A stretch of DNA of 64,000 nt from Symbiodinium natans (GCA_905221605.1 CAJNDS010000678.1:26001-90000), one strand, 5' to 3'. Counted from the stretch's first letter, positions 46,557-57,591 are shown. Made by a program: numbers and translations. The notes: generated by a model not told the origin, from the sequence alone.

Positions 46557-46655
46557 CTACTCCCGAAGCCCTTGAAGCAGAGCCCCTTTCTAGGAGACCT
46601 GGCCGATGGCATCTGATTCATGAAGGGGTGCTTCAGAACAACTCCGTACACCCTA
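46557..46655 (-). CDS. Exon VVLKHPFMNQMPSARSP
   Basis: LKHPFMNQ recalls the end of a protein-kinase domain, but this is one short motif and not enough to name the protein. Confidence 0.5.
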
Positions 46656-46734
46656 AACCCTAAAACCCTAAACCCTAAATCCTGAGCCCTAAACCCTATA
46701 CCCTAAAAACCCTAAACCCAATTCTCCAAACTCA

Positions 46735-46802
46735 AAACTCAACCGCCGGATCCTTTCTGGGAGATGCCCTCTGTGTAGGCCTGTGTGGCGCCCTCGATCC
46801 GA
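46735..46802 (-). CDS. Exon with stop, SRIEGATQAYTEGISQKG
   Basis: About 21 codons then TGA; high GC3. Confidence 0.5.
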
Positions 46803-47131
46803 GACCCTAAACCCTAAGCCCTAGACCCCAAACAAACCCCTAAACCCTCTGAGTACAGTTCCAAGAGCCCTAACCTGTTTAGGTCACAAGTCCTAACTAT
46901 AGTTGTCAAAAGTAAGGGAGGCTTCCAAAGTTGTACTATTCTGGTGGCTCCGGGCTGAGGGTTCTAGGGGGATTTCGGATTTAGGGCTTCAGGGGCTTAA
47001 ACGGAAGGGAATGTAGGGTTGAGGGGTTTCGGGTTTAGGGTGCCCTCAAGCCCAAACTCCAGGTTACAGCTTTGCGCAAGAGGTAGGGGGACATAAATAT
47101 CGCTGGAGCCCCACCCTCAACCAGAAAGCCT

Positions 47132-47230
47132 TCAACATGCAAGCGGAGACACGTTGATGACAGCCTCAGTAACCGGATTCTCGAACTGCGGATCAATCCT
47201 GCGGCCACGTTGAATGTTACCAGACAACTT
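47132..47230 (-). CDS. Terminal exon RRIDPQFENPVTEAVINVSP
   Basis: Reads KLSGNIQRG before and LAC then TGA after. An F1 copy (about 47250-47333) lies immediately upstream as probable intron; next coding island KITLTATGGFFHSD at about 47335-47375. Confidence 0.6.
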   Translation of the reverse strand, partial: KLSGNIQRGRRIDPQFENPVTEAVINVSPLAC

Positions 47231-47384
47231 GGTGGGTAGTGAAAATGGGCTGAGAAGTACCCTAAATAGGTTTATGAGTATAGTCATACTTATAAAGCTG
47301 CTCATAACTGCCAATGAACCTCCAAGTATCGGAGTGAAAGAAGCCACCAGTGGCCGTGAGAGTGATCTTGGTATACGGATGTAT

Positions 47385-47432
47385 GAATATATATATATAT
47401 ATATATACATACATATATATATATACATGTAT
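47385..47432 (+). repeat. TA microsatellite
   Basis: TATATATAT and TACATACATATATA runs; (YI)n frames are artefacts. Confidence 0.9.
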
Positions 47433-47589
47433 GCATACAGGTTTCCGAAAACAGGGGTGCCCTTTGTGAGGGTCCCTTTAAGGGGATTCTGGTCTATTTG
47501 GGCTATAGAAGGGGTACCCCGTTTTTGGGAACTACCCATGTTGGCATGCGGATGTAGGAGGATATACACGACTTGTCAGAAACCTGTTA

Positions 47590-47715
47590 GAATGGACAAG
47601 CGCGGTCATGACGCGAATGATAGTCACAATGAGAATAGGCTCGGATTGGTGCAAGGTAAGACTCGCAAGATGATAAGCCCCAAGACGTCAGCACCAAGTC
47701 TCCCAGCCCAGGAGA
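47590..47715. other. Coding-like island, strand uncertain
   Basis: Minus LTLHQSEPILIVTIIRVMTA and plus MDKRGHDANDSHNENRLGL (the latter with a GCAAG|GTAAGA donor) are both open. Confidence 0.45.
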
Positions 47716-47748
47716 CTCAACCCTACACCCTCAACCCTAAACCTTAAA

Positions 47749-47872
47749 CTTGGGATGTCCCCCACTTATATATGAGCTCTCCTTCCTTGGGAATATAGTA
47801 CCCCCTTTTATTTTCCTTCTTGAGTACTGTATCAAAATCCTTATTAAGCACTCTAAGGGGGAACATCCCAAC
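47749..47872 (+). mobile_element. F3 element
   Basis: TTGGGATGTCCCCCACTTAT on the left, AAGGGGGAACATCCCAAC on the right. Confidence 0.8.
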
Positions 47873-47892
47873 CGTAAACCCTGAACTGAAAA

Positions 47893-47984
47893 CTGTGGCA
47901 TCTCCACTTGCTCCTGTGCTCGGGTGCGCCCGAAGATGCCAACTCCTGAGCAGCCATCTCCTGCCAGGGATCCAAAGGCATTTA
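47893..47984 (-). CDS. Exon MPLDPWQEMAAQELASSGAP
   Basis: Continues EHRSKWRCHSFQ; abuts a TTTAGGG tract. Confidence 0.6.
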
Positions 47985-48351
47985 GGGTTTAGGTTTAGGG
48001 TTTAGGGCTGGGGGTTTAGGGTTTAGGGTTCAGGGTTCGGGGTTCAGGGTTTAGGGCTTAGAGTTCTTTACACTGTTTAGGGTTTTGGGTATAGGGTTTG
48101 TTTAGGGGACAGGAAACTTATTCCCAAACTTCTTTTTTTGCGGTATCCCCACCCCTCCCCCCCCCCCGCTCACCCCAGCAGAAACAAAAGACTAAGGTAC
48201 AAGTAGTCGGGAATATTTCGCAAGGGTGGGGGGGCAGGTAGCTGCTTGGGGGGGATGTCGGAAAGGTGTTGGACCTGAGCTTAATCACCAAAAACATCAG
48301 TCGCCCAGTTACTCCAAACACTCTGGTGAGGGGGGGGTGGGGGTGGGTAAA

Positions 48352-48625
48352 TTAGACCCAAGTGTAACCTAAGATTAAAAGGCGAGTACCCTTTTTGTTT
48401 TAAAGGGCTTGAACAATCTTTACCATTAGGTTTTCAAGGTTCTTAAGTTTTCTCTAGATAAGTTTGAATTATAAGCCAATTAAACAAAATCATTTCACTG
48501 TGCTTTTATGTATGTGTTAATTCATTTTGATTTATGCTAAGATATGTTAACTATATATATGTATATATGTTAGTTTTTGTTATATGTTCTATATATACAT
48601 ATTATGTTAAATAATACATTTTTCC
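48352..48625. other. F6 remnant then AT-rich gene-free stretch
   Basis: F6-like AGACCCAAGTGTAACCTAAG.. to 48412, then about 200 bp of AT-rich DNA with TATATATGTATATATG. No gene seen. Confidence 0.6.
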
Positions 48626-48629
48626 TTTA

Positions 48630-48795
48630 ACAACTTGAGGGCCGGAGGCAGGGAGGACGAAAGCTCGGGGGCCGGAAGCAAGAGCAAAGCTGCAAGAGAA
48701 AGTGCGGGCAGGGCCCAGTTGGAGGCATGCTTGAGGGGCCAGCGTCTTCTTTTCAGCCGTCGCAGTGTTGGGTAGATACCAGCTTCTTGCAATCA
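48630..48795. CDS. Coding-like island, strand uncertain
   Basis: Minus frame SNWALPALSLAALLLLPAPE (hydrophobic) and plus frame SSGAGSKSKAARESAGRAQ with a GTTGG|GTAGAT donor are both open about 160 nt. Confidence 0.4.
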
Positions 48796-48934
48796 ACTAG
48801 CTTGTTGCAATCAACACATCACTAGTGGGCGGCGACGCATGTTGTGCTGGGAGCCTCACTCACGCGCTGCGGTCAACACGCAACGGAGTCAGGTCTTGAC
48901 GTAAAAAAGGCCTCCCTTTAAGGTATTGATATAT

Positions 48935-49037
48935 CAATTTACCCCCCCCCCCCCCCCCCACCCCCCCCCCCCCCCCACCCCCCCCCCTCCAAAACCAGGA
49001 ATTCGTGTGATGTATCATTTACACCCCCCCCCCCCCG
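48935..49037 (+). repeat. Poly-C tracts
   Basis: Three C-runs of 13-18 nt. Confidence 0.95.
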
Positions 49038-49044
49038 TGGGTGG

Positions 49045-49073
49045 CTTAAATAGGGTCTATTTGGAAGCTGGGA
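49045..49073 (+). repeat. Left arm of 29-nt perfect inverted repeat
   Basis: Starts CTTAAATAGGGTC and ends GGAAGCTGGGA; the reverse complement lies at 56452-56480. Both arms adjoin a C/G run with GTG. Confidence 0.85.
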
Positions 49074-49099
49074 CTCGGGTTTTCTTATAGCCATACACG

Positions 49100-51760
49100 T
49101 TTCCACGAGGGTACGCTGCTGTCACGTCAGTCGTACTATGGAGGCCTCAGGAACAAGAACCAGGTAGTTCCTCTTTTCTCTTCTCTTTTTCTCCTCAATC
49201 CTAAAGTCGAAGGCTCTCGTGAGGAGAAGAGAAGGGAGAGAAGGAGGGAAAGATAAGAGGAACACGATTTTCATGGGAAGAGCCAAGAAAAGAATAGAAG
49301 AGAGATAAAACAAGGCGCAAAGAAGATGGTACTCTTCTTTATCTATCCTCTCTCCCTTATCTCTCCGTTCCCTCTGTCTTTTCGAAATGAGAAAAACAAA
49401 AAGAAAGATGAAAAGAAGAAGGGTTAGGAAAAGAGCCGAAGAGATAGGCCGAAAAGAGGGGTATGGTGAAGTACGGCAAAGGTCCACGCACAAGGAGTCA
49501 CCTTCTGCTTACCCTTCCACTGCTTGATTTTACAAGCTCCTTTCTTGTGTTTTATCAGTTAAAATTAAAGGAAACAGAAGGAGAGAAGGGAAAGGGAAGT
49601 GAGAGAGGAGAGACAACAAGGAGGCCATTTTAATTTCCTGTGAGTTATCAAAAGGAATGCAATATTATGGGAAGAGCAATGGAAAAAAAGAGTGGAAGAG
49701 AAATTAAGACAGGAGAGGGAGGTGCAAAAATAAGGCAAAGAGAAGATGGTGCCGTTTTCATCTCACCTCTCGTTCTTATCTTCCTCTTCTCTGGTTCTTT
49801 TCCCTGTGAAATAAAAAAACAAAAGGAAGGACAATGAACATATAAAGGAACCCGTTTTCGTTTTCCGTTTGGGCACAAGGAAAAAAACAGAGGCGATAGG
49901 GCGAGAGGAGGGGTTTGCTGAAGCATGGGGAGGGTGTACGGGCAAGGGGCCAACTCCGCCCACTTCCCCCATCCATTGAAAGAGGAAAAGGAACAGGGCC
50001 TCCATTCCCCTCTTATTCTTCCTTTCTTGCGTTTTTGTCGTTTAGAAGGGAACAGGAGAAGAGGAGGGAGAGAGAAGGAGAGAGGAGACATAAAAAGGAT
50101 TGCATTTTTAATGGGAAGAGCAAAGAAAAGACCAGAAGAGAGATGATGGGAGAAGAGGGGGAGACAAAACAAGGCGCACAGAAAATGGGCAGATAAGAAG
50201 AGAGGAAAGGGAATGACCAAGTACAATGAGGAGTTCTTCAATTTCCCTCCCTATCTCTTATGTTACTTTTCCTTCTTGTGGGGTGTCCCTTTTTCTCTTG
50301 AAGATGCAGAAAACGATTGAAAAGGACACCCGTTCCATCGCCCATATGTAGGGAAAGAGAGAGAATCATGAGCATCAGCTGGGCTTGCTGCCAATCCAAC
50401 ATGGGCGTCCCTTTTAATCGCATTCTGTGTCCTTTTTTCTCGCTTGAAGATGCAGAAAACGATCCAAAAGCACATCTGTTGGAGGAAGAGAGAAGGAGAG
50501 AGGAGAGATACCAAGGATTGCATATTTAATGGGAAGAGCAAGGAAGAGAATAGAAGACAGATGAATAGAGAAGATGGCGCTCTTCTTTATCTATTCTCTC
50601 TCCCTTGTTTCTCCCTTCCCTCTTTCTTTTCGAAATGAGAAAAACAAAAAGGAAGAACTATGAGAAGGAGAAGAGTAAGGAAAGGAACAGAAGAGATAGG
50701 CCGAGAGGATGAATATGATGGAGTATTATGGAAAGGCTCACGCGCAAGGAGTCACCCTCTGCTTACCTTTTCACTGCTTTATCATATGAGTTCCTTTCTT
50801 GTGTTTTATCAGTTAAAAGGAAGCGGAAGAAGAGAAGGGAAAGGGAAGTGAGAGAGGAAAAGGATGCTATGTTTCCCGAAGCGTGCTGCAAGGAATAGAA
50901 GAGACAGGAAGCAAGGAGACGGAATCACAAAATAAGGCGCAAAGCTGTACATATCATCTCTCCCTTGTCTCTCCCTATTCCCTTTCGAACTAGAAAAAAC
51001 CATTCTTGCTTTTCACAGATAGGTTCCCTCTCTCCTCTTCAGGAAATCCCCTTTCCCTTATGTTGCTTTTTGAAGCGAATAAGAAAAATAGCAGATAAGA
51101 AGAGAGGAAAGGGTCAATTTCCCTCCCTATCTCTTATGTTGTTTTTCCTTCTTGTGGGGTGTCCCTGTTTCTCTTGAAGATGCAGAAAACGATTGAAAAG
51201 GACACCCGTTCCATCGCCCATGTGTAGGGAAAGAGAGAGAATCATGAGCATCAGCTGGGCTTGCTGCCAATCCAACATGGGCGTCCCTTTTAATCGCAGT
51301 CTGTGTCCTTTTTTCTCGCTTGAAGATGCAGAAAACGATCCAAAAGCACATCTGTTGGAGGAAGAGAGAAGGAGAGAGGAGAGATACCAAGGATTGCATA
51401 TTTAATGGGAAGAGCAAGGAAGAGAATAGAAGACAGATGAATAGAGAAGAGGGAGAGACAAAACAAGGCGCAGAGAAGATGGCACTCTTCTTTATCTATT
51501 CTCTCTCCCTTGTTTCTCCCTTCCCTCTTTCTTTTCGAAATGAGAAAAACAAAAAGGAAGAACTATGAGAAGGAGAAGAGTAAGGAAAGGAACAGAAGAG
51601 ATAGGCCGAGAGGATGAATATGATGGAGTATTATGGAAAGGCTCACGCGCAAGGAGTCACCCTCTGCTTACCTTTCCACTGCTTTATCATATGAGTTCCT
51701 TTCTTGTGTTTTATCAGTTAAAAGGAAGCAGAAGAGAAGGGAAAAGCAAAAAATGAGCCC
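49100..51760. repeat. GA/CT-rich duplicated region without genes
   Basis: About 600 bp at 50236-50850 recurs at 51112-51735 (offset about 876 bp, one 29-bp indel). A more diverged copy of its 3' part lies near 49320-49600. Frames through it are biased to Lys/Arg/Glu or Leu/Phe/Ser and differ between copies; none looks like a gene. Confidence 0.8.
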
Positions 51761-54055
51761 AACATTTTAGGACCAGGGCTTGCGATCTGACTCTTTGGAG
51801 CAAAAATCGATTCCAAAATCTTAGGGGCCAGGGCTTGCGATGTTACTCTTTGGAGCAAGAAATGAGCCCAAAATCTTAAAGACCGGGGCTTGCGATTTCA
51901 CCTTTTGGAGCAAATACTGGGCCCAAAATCTTAGGGACCAGGGCTTGCAATTTGACTCCGTGGAGCACAAATCGACCCCGAAATCTTAGGGACCAGGGCT
52001 TGCGATTTGACTCTGTGGAGCACAAATCGACCCCGACAACTTAGGGACCAGGGCTTGCGATTTGACTCTTTGGAGCAAAAATCGACCCAAAAATCTAAGG
52101 GACCAGGGCTTGCGATTTTACTCTTTGGCGCAAAAACTGGGCCCCAAATCTTAGGGACCAGGGCTTGCGATGTCACTCTTTGGAGCAGAATTGAACCCAA
52201 AGTCTTAGGGACCAGGGCTTGCGATTTGACTCTTTGGAGCAAAAACTGGGCCCAAAATCTTAGGGAGCAGGGTTTGCGATTTGACTCTTTGGAGCAAAAA
52301 CTGGGCCCCCAATCTTAGGGACCAGGGCTTGCGGTTTGACTCTTTGGAGCAAAATTGGACCCAAAATCTTAGGGACCAGGGCTTGCGATTTGACTCTTTG
52401 AACCAAAAACTGGGCCCAAAATCTTAGGGACAAGGGCTTGCGATGTCACTCTTTGGAGCAAAAAATGAACCCAAAATCTTAGGGACCAGGGCTTGCGATT
52501 TGACTCTTTGGAGCAAAAACTGGGCCCCAAATCTTAGGGACCAGGGCTTGCGATGTCACTCTTTGGAGCAAAAAATGAACCCAAAATCTTAGGGACCAGG
52601 GCTTGCGATTTGACTCTTCGGAGCAAAAACTGGGCCCAAGATCTTAGGGACCAGGGCTTGCGATGTCACTCTTGGGAGCAACAATGAATGCAAAATCTTA
52701 GGGACCAGGGCCTGCGATTTGACTCTTTGGAGCAAAAATTGAACCCAAAATCTTAGGGACCAGGGCTTGCGATTTGACTCTTTGGAGCAAAAACTGGGCC
52801 CAAGATCTTAGGGGCCAGGGCTTGCGATGTCACTCTTTGGAGCAAAAATGAACCCAAAATCTTAGGGACCAGGGCTTGCGATTTGACTCTTTGAAGCAAA
52901 AACTGGGCCCCAAATCTTAGGGACCAGGGCTTGCGATGTCACTGTTTGGAGCAAAAAACGAACCCAAAATCTTAAGGACCAGGGCTTGCGATGTCACTCT
53001 TTGGAGCAAAAATTGAACCCAAAATCTTAGGGACCAGGACTTGCGATGTCACTCTTTGGAGCAAAAACTGGGCCCCAAATCTTAGGGAGCAGGGTTTGCG
53101 ATTTGACTCTTTGGAGCAAAAACTGGGCCCCAAATCTTAGGGACCAGGGCTCGCGGTTTGACTCTTTGGAGCAAAAACTGGGCCCCAAATCTTAGGGACC
53201 AGGGCTTGCGATGTCACTCTTTGGAGCAAAAATTGAACCCAAAATCTTAGGGACCAGGACTTGCGATGTCACTTTTGGAGCAAAAACTGGGCCCCCAATC
53301 TTAGGGACCAGAGCTTGCGATGTCACTCTTTGGAGCAAAAATTGAACCCAAAATCTTAGGGACCAGGGCTTGCGATTTCACTCTTCGGAGCAAAAACTGG
53401 GCCCCAAATCTTAGGGACCAGGGCTTGCGATGTTACTCTTTGGAGCAAAGATTGAACCCAAAATCTTAGGGACCAGGGCTTGCGATTTGACCCTTTGGAG
53501 CAAAAAGTGGGCCCAAAATCTTAGGGACCATGGCTTGCGATTTGACTCTTTGGAGCAACTGGGCCCAAGATCTTAGGGACCAGGGCTTGCGATGTCACTC
53601 TTTTGGGCAAGAAATGAGCCCAAAATCTTAGGGAGCAGGGCTTGCGATTTGACCCTTTGGAGCAAAAACTGGGCCCCAAATCTTAGGGACCAGGGCTTGC
53701 GATTTGACTCTGTGGAGCAAAAATTGAACCCGAAATCTTCGGGACCAGGGCTTGCGATTTGACTCTTCGGAGCAAGAAATGAGCCCAAAATCTCAAGGAC
53801 CAGGGCTTGCTTTGGAGCAAAAAACTGAGTCCAAAATCTTAGGGACCAGGGCTTGCGATTTGACTCTTTGGAGCAAAAACTGGGCCCCAAATAATAGGGA
53901 CCAGGGCTTGCGATGTTACTCTTTGGGGCAAGAAATGAGCCCAAAATCTTAGGGACCAGGGCTTGCGATGTTACTTTTTGGGGCAAGAAATGAGCTCAAA
54001 ATCTTAGGGACCAGGGCTTGCGATGTCACTTTTTGGAGCAAAAACTGTGCCCTAG
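51745..54055 (+). repeat. 55-bp satellite
   Basis: About 42 units with core CCAGGGCTTGCGAT, alternating TTGACTC and GTCACTC variants, then TTTGGAGCAAAAACTGGGCC. The unit is not a multiple of 3. Confidence 0.95.
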
Positions 54056-54057
54056 TA

Positions 54058-54415
54058 TTGGGGGGAGGAGGGCTCGTGATTTGGTATTGGGAGGAGGCCC
54101 GGGCTCGTAAATTAGTATTGGGGGGAGGCCCGGCTCGTGATTTAGTATTGCGGGAGGCCCGGGCTCGTGATTTAGTATTGGGGGGAGGCCCGGGCTCGTG
54201 ATTTAGTATTGGGGGGAGGCCCGGCCTCGTAATTTGGAGGCCCGGGCTCGTGATTTAGCCCGGGCTCGTGATTTAGTATTGGGGGGAGGCCCGGGCTCGT
54301 TCGTGATTTAGCGGGAAGGCCCGGGCTCGTAATTTAGTATTGGGGGGAGGCCCGGGCTCGTGATTTAGTATTGGGGGGAGGCCCGGGCTCGTGGTTTTAG
54401 TATTGGGGGGAGGAG
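54058..54415 (+). repeat. 31-bp GC-rich satellite
   Basis: About ten units GTATTGGGGGGAGGCCCGGG..CTCGTGATTTA. Confidence 0.95.
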
Positions 54416-54433
54416 GATGCCCCAGCCCCCACC

Positions 54434-55020
54434 CCCCATTTGGAAATAAATGAATTACTAGAATTAATTGAAATAATTGAATTAATTCAATTAATTCAAT
54501 TAATTGATTTATTTCCAAAGGGGAGGTGGAATTAATTGAATTAATTGAATTAATTGAATTATTTCAATTAATTCAAGTAATTCATTTATTTCCAAATGGG
54601 GGGGATTCCCCAGCCCCCACCCCCCCCCCCTTTGGAAATAAATGAATTAATTGAATTAATTGAATTAATTGAATTAATTGAATTAATTGAATTAATTGAA
54701 TTTCAATAAATTCAATTAATTTATTTATTTCCAAAGGGGAGGTGGAATTAATTGAATTAATTGAATTAATTCAATTATTTCAATTAATTCAATTAATTCA
54801 ATTCATTCATTTATTTCCAAAGGGGGGGGAGGGGTGGGGGCTGGGGAATCCCCCCCATTTGGAAATAATTGAATTAATTGAATTAATTGAATTAATTGAA
54901 TTAATTGAATTTAATTCAATTAATTCAATTAATTCAATTAATTCATTTATTTCCAAAGGGGGGGGTGGTGGGGGCTGGGGAATCCCCCCCATTTGGAAAT
55001 GAATGAACTAATTGAACGAA
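54434..55020 (+). repeat. TTGAATTAA hairpin modules (block 1)
   Basis: Several modules of the form GGAAATAAATGAATT.. with (TTGAATTAA)n followed by its inverse and ..AATTCATTTATTTCC, separated by G/C-rich spacers with GGGGGCTGGGGAATCCCCC. Confidence 0.95.
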
Positions 55021-55026
55021 ATTATT

Positions 55027-55742
55027 TAAACTATCGCGGCTCGATTTGGCCAAATTTTGCCGGGCAGCCTGCGGGCAAAATTTGGCCAAATCGGGCTGCT
55101 TTTCGTATGCCATGAGAAATGCGCGGCTCGATTTGGCCAAATTTTGCCCGGAGGCTGCAGGGCAAAATTTGGCCAAATCGAGCCGCGCATTTCTCAGCGC
55201 GTACGACGAGCAGCCCGATTTGGCCAAATTTTGCCCGCAGACTTCCCGGCAAAATTTGGCCAAATCGAGCCGCGATAGTTTAAATAATTTCGGGCCTCCA
55301 GCAAGGCGCGGCTCGATTTGGCCAGATTTTGCCGGGCAGTCTGCGGGCAAAATTTGGCCAAATCGGGCTGCTCGTCGAACGCGATGAGAAATGCGCGGCT
55401 CGATTTGGCCAAATTTTGCCGGGCAGCCTCCGGGCAAAATTTGGCCAAATCGAGCCGCGCCTTTCTGAAGGCCCGAAATTTTTAAACTATCGCGGCTCGA
55501 TTTGGCCAAATTTTGCCGGGCAGCTTCCGGGCAAAATTTGGCCAAATCGGGCTGCCCTTCGTATGCGATGAGAAATGCGTGGCTCGATTTGGCCAAATTT
55601 TGCCCGAAGGCTGCCCGGCAAAATTTGGCCAAATCGAGCCGCGATAGTTTAAATAATTTCGGGCCTCCAGAAAGGCGCGGCTCGATTTGGCCAAATTTTG
55701 CCGGGCAGCCTCCGGGCAACAAAATTTGGCCAAATCGAGCTG
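55027..55742 (+). repeat. TTTGGCCAAA palindrome modules
   Basis: About nine modules: CGATTTGGCCAAATTTTGCC, an 11-nt spacer such as GGGCAGCCTGC, then the inverse arm. Both strands stay open, giving mirror frames with LAKFC and QNLAKS motifs. Confidence 0.95.
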
Positions 55743-55779
55743 GGGGGGTGGGGTCTGGGGAATCCCCCCCATTTGGAAA

Positions 55780-56350
55780 TAAATGAATTAATTGAATTAA
55801 TTGAATTAATTGAATTAATTGAATTAATTGAATTAATTGAATTAATTGAATTAATTGAATTAATTCAATTAATTAAATTAATTCAATTAATTCCACCCCC
55901 CCTTTGGAAATAAATGAATTAATTGAATTAATTGAATTAGTTGAATTATTTCGATTAATTCAATTAATTCAATTAATTCAATTAATTCATTTATTTCCAA
56001 AGGGGGGGGAGGGGTGGGGGCTGGGGAATCCCCCCCATTTGGAAATAAATGAATTAATTGAATTAATTGAATTAATCGAAATAATTCAACTAATTCAATT
56101 AATTCAATTAATTCATTTATTTCCAAAGGGGAAGTGGAATTAATTGAATTAATTGAATTAATTCCAATTAATTCAATTAATTCAATTAATTCAATTAATT
56201 CAATTAATTCAATTAATTCAACTAATTCAACTAATTCAATTAATTCCACCCCCCCCCTTTGGAAATAAATGAATTAATTGAATTAATTGATTAAATTCAT
56301 TAAATTCCAGGGGGAAAGTGGAAATTAAGGAATTTAATGAATTAATTTCT
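55780..56350 (+). repeat. TTGAATTAA hairpin modules (block 2)
   Basis: Same design as 54434-55020, resuming after the palindrome block, with GGAAATAAATG / CATTTATTTCC module ends. Confidence 0.95.
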
Positions 56351-56370
56351 GTCTGTGCAACCCTACAGGA

Positions 56371-56480
56371 CCTAAAATAGGGTCTATTTGGAACATGGCT
56401 CTTGTGAATAAGTATACGTTTTGGGGCCTGTTTTCCTCTTGTAAATACGATTCCCAGCTTCCAAATAGACCCTATTTAAG
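56371..56480 (+). mobile_element. Short element carrying the right 29-nt arm
   Basis: CTAAAATAGGGTCTATTTGG at the left and CCAAATAGACCCTATTTAAG at the right form imperfect ends of a 110-bp element; the right arm matches 49045-49073 perfectly. Confidence 0.7.
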
Positions 56481-56481
56481 C

Positions 56482-56600
56482 TGCACACGGGGGGGGGGGC
56501 GGGGGGCGAGGGGGGGGGGGGCGGGGGGGGGCGGAGGGTCGGGGCGGAAGGGGGCGGGGGGGGGGGCGGGGGGGGGGCGGGGCGGGGGGGGTTGGGTGCC
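56482..56600 (+). repeat. G-rich tract
   Basis: Many runs of 8-10 G with single C or A; G-quadruplex capable. Confidence 0.9.
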
Positions 56601-56871
56601 TTGGACGCTTAACGTCTATTCTGCGCGTGCTCTTTGTTTTCTTGGATTCTTCACGAAAACCAATTCTGAAATTGGGTTCTCGTTTGGCGCTTCAATGCGG
56701 AAGGCGTTCTATCGGATCGCTTCTTGGAGAGTTTTCACGGGAGGCCGCGGGGACGACACGGTCAAGGGAGGGGGTTCGGAACATTTTGCTGGGAGAGGGG
56801 CGTGGCGGGGAGCGTGACATTCGGTTGATGGGCAGGGGAATTGGGACACGTGGATGCCCCTGCATGCCCTC

Positions 56872-57072
56872 CGCGTTTGCAAGCCCTCCGCGCCCTCCGC
56901 GCCCTCCGCGACCCGCGCCCTCCGCGCCCTCCACGCGCTCCGCGCGCTCCGCGCGCTCCGCACCCTCCGCACCCTCCGCGCCCTCCGCGCCCTCCGCGCC
57001 CTCCGCGCCCTCCGCACCCTCCGCGCCCTCCGCGCCCTCCGCGCCCTCCGCGCCCTCCGCGCCCTCCGCGCC
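56872..57072 (+). repeat. CCTCCGCGC 9-mer array
   Basis: About 22 units. All frames stay open (Ala-Leu-Arg, Pro-Ser-Ala, Pro-Pro-Arg), so the long ORFs here carry no weight as genes. Confidence 0.9.
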
Positions 57073-57214
57073 CCCGCCCGGGACACAGTGTGCTGATGCT
57101 AAGGGTGCATTGCGTCTATTCTGCGGGTGCGTTGCGTCTATTCTGCGGGTGTTTCCTTTGTAAAGTATTTGTTTACAAGGCACGCACGTGCAGCATAGCC
57201 TTTAAGTGTCCATC

Positions 57215-57590
57215 TTACGGGGGGGGGGTTGGGGGGCGTGCGGGGGAGGGTGCGGGGGGGCGGGGGGGGTGCGGGGGGGGGGGGGTGACGGGGGGGGGGG
57301 GGGGTGGGGGGGTGGCAGCCCGAGACAATGTATTATATCTACATATTTTCTACATGATATTCTACTCTCTACATGATATTTTTTTATCATACTATACTAT
57401 GCGCTATACTATGCGAAACTGCATTATATAATACAGCTTATGTTGTATTGGCTATGGTATGACTTATGGTATACTTTTTAGTGTGGACTACACTTTTATT
57501 CCATTAGAATATCCAAGACTAATGGTACTGCATATATTCTTACATTTTGTATATACACACACACAATAATGCTGAAAAGGAATTCAGAGT
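57215..57590. other. G-run then AT-rich stretch, no gene seen
   Basis: G-runs to 57315, then ATACTATACTATGCG-type AT-rich DNA. It could be a 3' flank for a minus gene ending at 57592. Confidence 0.5.
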
Positions 57591-57591
57591 G

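Noticed and set aside
46557-46655. Protein kinase gene
   Set aside because: Only one short LKHPF-like motif; no catalytic HRD or DFG motif seen nearby.
47132-47747. 145- and 177-codon ORFs through the TA microsatellite
   Set aside because: They fuse coding islands with an F1 element and (YI)n translation of TA repeats.
49122-51756. Many 60-200 codon ORFs in the GA-rich block
   Set aside because: Duplicated copies keep different frames open, composition is extreme and no domain is visible.
51745-54055. CRISPR-like direct repeats
   Set aside because: Units are contiguous with no unique spacers, in a eukaryotic context with no cas genes.
54943-55786. Long ORFs (up to 259 codons) with LAKFC/QNLAKS repeats
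   Set aside because: Mirror-image frames exist on both strands through perfect palindromes, so the ORF length is not evidence of a gene.
56627-57431. ORFs of up to 196 codons over the CCTCCGCGC array
   Set aside because: All six frames are open because of the 9-nt unit; no non-repeat coding signal supports any one.
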